Below are positions 21,166-21,335 of a stretch of 21,335 nucleotides of DNA, in pieces. The translations under genes and the position numbers were made by a program. Position 1 is the stretch's first letter. Each line of letters starts with the position of its first letter. Below the pieces are notes generated by a model, which saw nothing but the letters and a program-made list of their open reading frames with translations, was not told the DNA's origin and ran no database searches. Source of the DNA: a virus; the IMG/VR virus record IMGVR_UViG_3300036944_000046, positions 1 through 21,335 of that record. One strand, given 5' to 3'.

Positions 21166-21335
21166 CACCGAAACTCCAGAAGATATCGTTTGGAAAAACA
21201 TAAATCCGAACGATATCTGGGTTTTAGATAAACTCATTGTGTCCCGCAAAATGGGACACAATTGTGGTCCAGTGGGACTTGCTGTTTCGCAACCGAACAA
21301 CTATATCGTAAGACCATGTGTCAATATGTTGGGTC
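21155..21335 (+). CDS. Conserved T4-like protein, 5' part (continues beyond window)
   Basis: Open to the window end, 60 codons visible. Start is TTG 21155 (or TTG 21149), overlapping the zinc-ribbon gene; an in-frame stop at 21143 excludes anything longer. The visible protein reads TPEDIVWKNINPNDIWVLDK followed by LIVSRKMGHNCGPVGLAV and NNYIVRPCVNMLG. I recall a protein with the pattern W..DK.I.SRK.G..CGP.G..V....YIVRP..N..G in T4-like environmental phages, function unknown. The conserved pattern supports translation despite the non-ATG start. Confidence 0.65.
   Translation, partial: MTNNTETPEDIVWKNINPNDIWVLDKLIVSRKMGHNCGPVGLAVSQPNNYIVRPCVNMLG
21236..21262 (+). repeat. 10-bp perfect inverted repeat
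   Basis: ATTGTGTCCC (21236-21245), 7-base loop gcaaaat, GGGACACAAT (21253-21262). It lies inside the coding frame starting at 21155 (L-I-V-S-R-K-M-G-H-N). No U-run follows. Confidence 0.8.

Overview
The window is part of the genome of a T4-like myovirus. All recognisable genes lie on the + strand and are tightly packed, often with ATGA or TAATG overlaps. The diagnostic genes are a T4 gp43-type DNA polymerase (C-terminal part only), UvsX recombinase, gp41 DnaB-type helicase and gp61-type primase, with ThyX and ribonucleotide reductase NrdB and NrdA. TATAAATA-type late promoters and several structural genes typical of marine and environmental T4-like phages support this. The host cannot be read directly. 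Consensus sigma70 promoters (TTGACA/TATAAT) and a DUF1127 gene, a family abundant in alphaproteobacteria, suggest a proteobacterial and perhaps alphaproteobacterial host (inference).

Layout. Positions 1-4200 hold replication and recombination genes: polymerase end, a BglII/BstYI-family nuclease, a small conserved protein, uvsX, gene 41 and a small ORF. Positions 4200-5980 hold a structured noncoding stretch, two sigma70-like promoters and accessory genes (a 55-residue protein, a sugar O-methyltransferase-like protein, an unknown protein), closed by a terminator. Positions 5980-14080 are a late region with TATAAATA-like promoters: a fibre-like virion protein, a DUF1127 cassette, a large nucleotidyltransferase-like protein, a GH19 endolysin, proteins with capsid-targeting-like leaders, a protein with a recent internal duplication and an Ig-like virion protein. 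Positions 14087-15446 hold two conserved T4-like unknowns and a coiled-coil membrane protein. From 15443 a perfect-consensus sigma70 promoter drives primase, a DNA methyltransferase, thyX, nrdB, nrdA, a zinc ribbon and a further conserved gene cut by the window edge.

The most notable signal is a pair of gene cassettes. The BglII-family nuclease sits between exact 17-bp direct repeats and the DNA methyltransferase between exact 20-bp direct repeats. In each case the repeat duplicates the 3' end of the upstream core gene together with the ribosome binding site of the next gene. Removing one repeat plus the cassette on paper rebuilds a clean overlapping junction (polymerase to the 1241 gene; primase to thyX). 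The last codons of the methyltransferase also resemble the last codons of the polymerase (16 of 18 bases), both encoding a sliding-clamp-binding-like tail. Finally, RGATCY, the sequence class cut by BstYI and including the BglII site, is strongly depleted: I counted 2 RGATCY among about 80 GATC sites by eye. Together this suggests a dispersed or once-linked nuclease/methyltransferase pair moving as scar-flanked cassettes in a genome that has shed the nuclease's likely targets.
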